This document shows positions 63,147 through 64,000 of a stretch of 64,000 nucleotides of DNA, in pieces. A model generated the notes under the pieces. It was not told the DNA's origin. It worked only from the letters and a program-made list of their open reading frames with translations, and did not search any database. Within the stretch, counting starts at the first letter, position 1, and every line of letters starts with the position of its first letter. The position numbers and the translations under genes were made by a program. The DNA comes from Micromonospora marina (GTDB lineage: Bacteria > Actinomycetota > Actinomycetes > Mycobacteriales > Micromonosporaceae), in contig NZ_FMCV01000027.1 of NCBI RefSeq assembly GCF_900091565.1, forward strand, positions 1 to 64,000. Direction: 5' to 3'.

Positions 63147-63703
63147 CAGGCTCGGCCGAGGTAACGGCCGTCGCGGGTGTCGACCTTGATCTTCTCACCG
63201 GTGGTGATGAACAGCGGCACCTGCACGGTGGCGCCGGTCTCGACGGTGGCCGGCTTGTTGCCGCCGGTCGAGCGGTCGCCCTGCAGGCCCGGCTCGGTGT
63301 AGGTGACCTCGAGCACGACCGAGGTCGGCAGCTCGATGTACAGCGGCACGCTCTCGTGGGTGGCGACCGTCGCCTCGGCCTCGGGAAGGAGGTAGTTGGC
63401 GGCCTCACCGACGGTGCCGCCGGGGACGGTGATCTGGTCGAACGTCTCCAGATCCATGAAGACGTAGTCCTCACCGTCGGCGTAGAGGTATTGCATGGTG
63501 CGCTTGTCGACGGTCGCGGTCTCGACCTTGGTGCCCGCGTTGAAGGTCTTGTCGACCACCTTGCCGGACAGCACGTTCTTCAGCGTGGTGCGCACGAAGG
63601 CACCACCCTTACCGGGCTTGACGTGCTGGAACTCGACGACGGCCCACAGCTCGCCGTCCAGGTTGAGTACCAGGCCGTTCTTCAGGTCGTTGGTGGAGGC
63701 CAT
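63146..63703 (-). CDS. efp: Elongation factor P
   Basis: 185 residues in three OB/KOW-like domains. Relieves ribosome stalling at polyproline. The domain-I loop reads KPGKGGAF with the unmodified-type Lys at about 32; actinobacterial EF-P is typically unmodified with a Pro-Gly-Lys-Gly loop. Ends GEKIKVDTRDGRYLGRA. ATG 63703. Confidence 0.97.
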   Translation of the reverse strand: MASTNDLKNGLVLNLDGELWAVVEFQHVKPGKGGAFVRTTLKNVLSGKVVDKTFNAGTKVETATVDKRTMQYLYADGEDYVFMDLETFDQITVPGGTVGEAANYLLPEAEATVATHESVPLYIELPTSVVLEVTYTEPGLQGDRSTGGNKPATVETGATVQVPLFITTGEKIKVDTRDGRYLGRA

Positions 63704-63744
63704 TTCCTGCCTTGATCATCAATTGGCGGACAGACCGTGCAAGT

Positions 63745-64000
63745 CTACTCGCTCTGTCGAATCGGACTCGCACGCTGAGCCAGGTGGTGCAGGGCCAGCC
63801 GGTAGCCGTCCACGCCCAGGCCGCAGATCACGCCGGTGGCGACCGCGGAAACCACCGAGTGGTGCCGGAACTCCTCCCGGGCGTGGATGTTGGAGATGTG
63901 CACCTCGACCAGCGGGCCGCGCAGCATGGCGCAGGCGTCCCGCACCGCGATCGAGTAGTGCGACCAGGCGGCCGGGTTGAGCACCACCGCCGCCGCCTCG
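63745..64000 (-). CDS. aroQ: 3-dehydroquinate dehydratase, type II (5' end outside window)
   Basis: The last 84 or so codons of the gene. Shikimate pathway, dodecameric flavodoxin-like fold. LNPAAWSHYSIAVRDA and EVHISNIHAREEFRHHSVVS hold the conserved Asn/His substrate contacts and the Arg of the family. GVDGYRLALHHL ends the fold. The catalytic Tyr lies beyond the right edge. Confidence 0.95.
   Translation of the reverse strand, partial: EAAAVVLNPAAWSHYSIAVRDACAMLRGPLVEVHISNIHAREEFRHHSVVSAVATGVICGLGVDGYRLALHHLAQRASPIRQSE

Overview
The window is high-GC actinobacterial DNA and most resembles Micromonospora or a close relative. The evidence is the 5' end of a 16S rRNA gene at the left edge (its V1 region reads like Micromonospora), third-position GC saturation, many GTG starts and 4-bp ATGA/GTGA overlaps, actinobacterial genes (mihF, bldD, helicase-dead priA) and the order pyrR-pyrB-pyrC-carA-carB-pyrD-pyrF-mihF-gmk-rpoZ-coaBC-metK-priA-def-fmt-rsmB-rpe-rib, which is close to the order in mycobacteria. 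No insertion sequence, prophage, tRNA or CRISPR array was seen.

Left part (1-11.5 kb). The rrn operon runs leftwards from three stacked promoters placed just behind tyrS. Next come a small accessory-type set: a hotdog thioesterase, an NRAMP-like transporter with two PRC-barrel genes in one overlapping operon, a CNNM/CorC protein, a YgjV-like membrane protein with an acetyltransferase-like C-terminus, a GNAT enzyme, one broken and one intact universal stress protein, a luciferase-like monooxygenase, a 3-methyladenine glycosylase, a short helix-turn-helix protein and a frameshifted MmcQ/YjbR gene.

Middle part (11.5-37.5 kb). Nearly everything is on the minus strand. infC (ATC start), rpmI, rplT, trmH, pheS and pheT are followed by a full arginine operon argCJBDFRGH with a promoter and ARG-box-like palindrome ahead of argC. 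A riboflavin operon (ribD-ribE-ribM-ribBA-ribH) sits behind a complete FMN riboswitch and runs on into hisE, hisG, a DMT transporter and a PH-domain protein. Behind it lie rpe and a REC-GGDEF protein with an altered GGDDF site. Two tandem septum-formation-type lipoproteins read the other way.

Right part (37.5-64 kb). A secreted M28 peptidase is followed by rsmB-fmt-def, a cytochrome P450, a P-loop kinase fused to a ParB-like domain, priA, metK, coaBC, rpoZ, a divergent gmk, mihF and the pyrimidine operon, into which bioA is inserted. pyrR has a PyrR-binding loop next to its ribosome binding site. Divergent from it is bldD, with the complete c-di-GMP-binding signature. nusB, efp and the 3' part of aroQ end the window.

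Non-coding structure is unusually rich. There are four long GATC-containing palindromes just behind stop codons, a dispersed repeat that ends in the ribosome binding sites of argB and carA, a GTTAAG/GGGGCCCC tandem repeat behind pheT, and several well-formed promoters, terminators and candidate operators.
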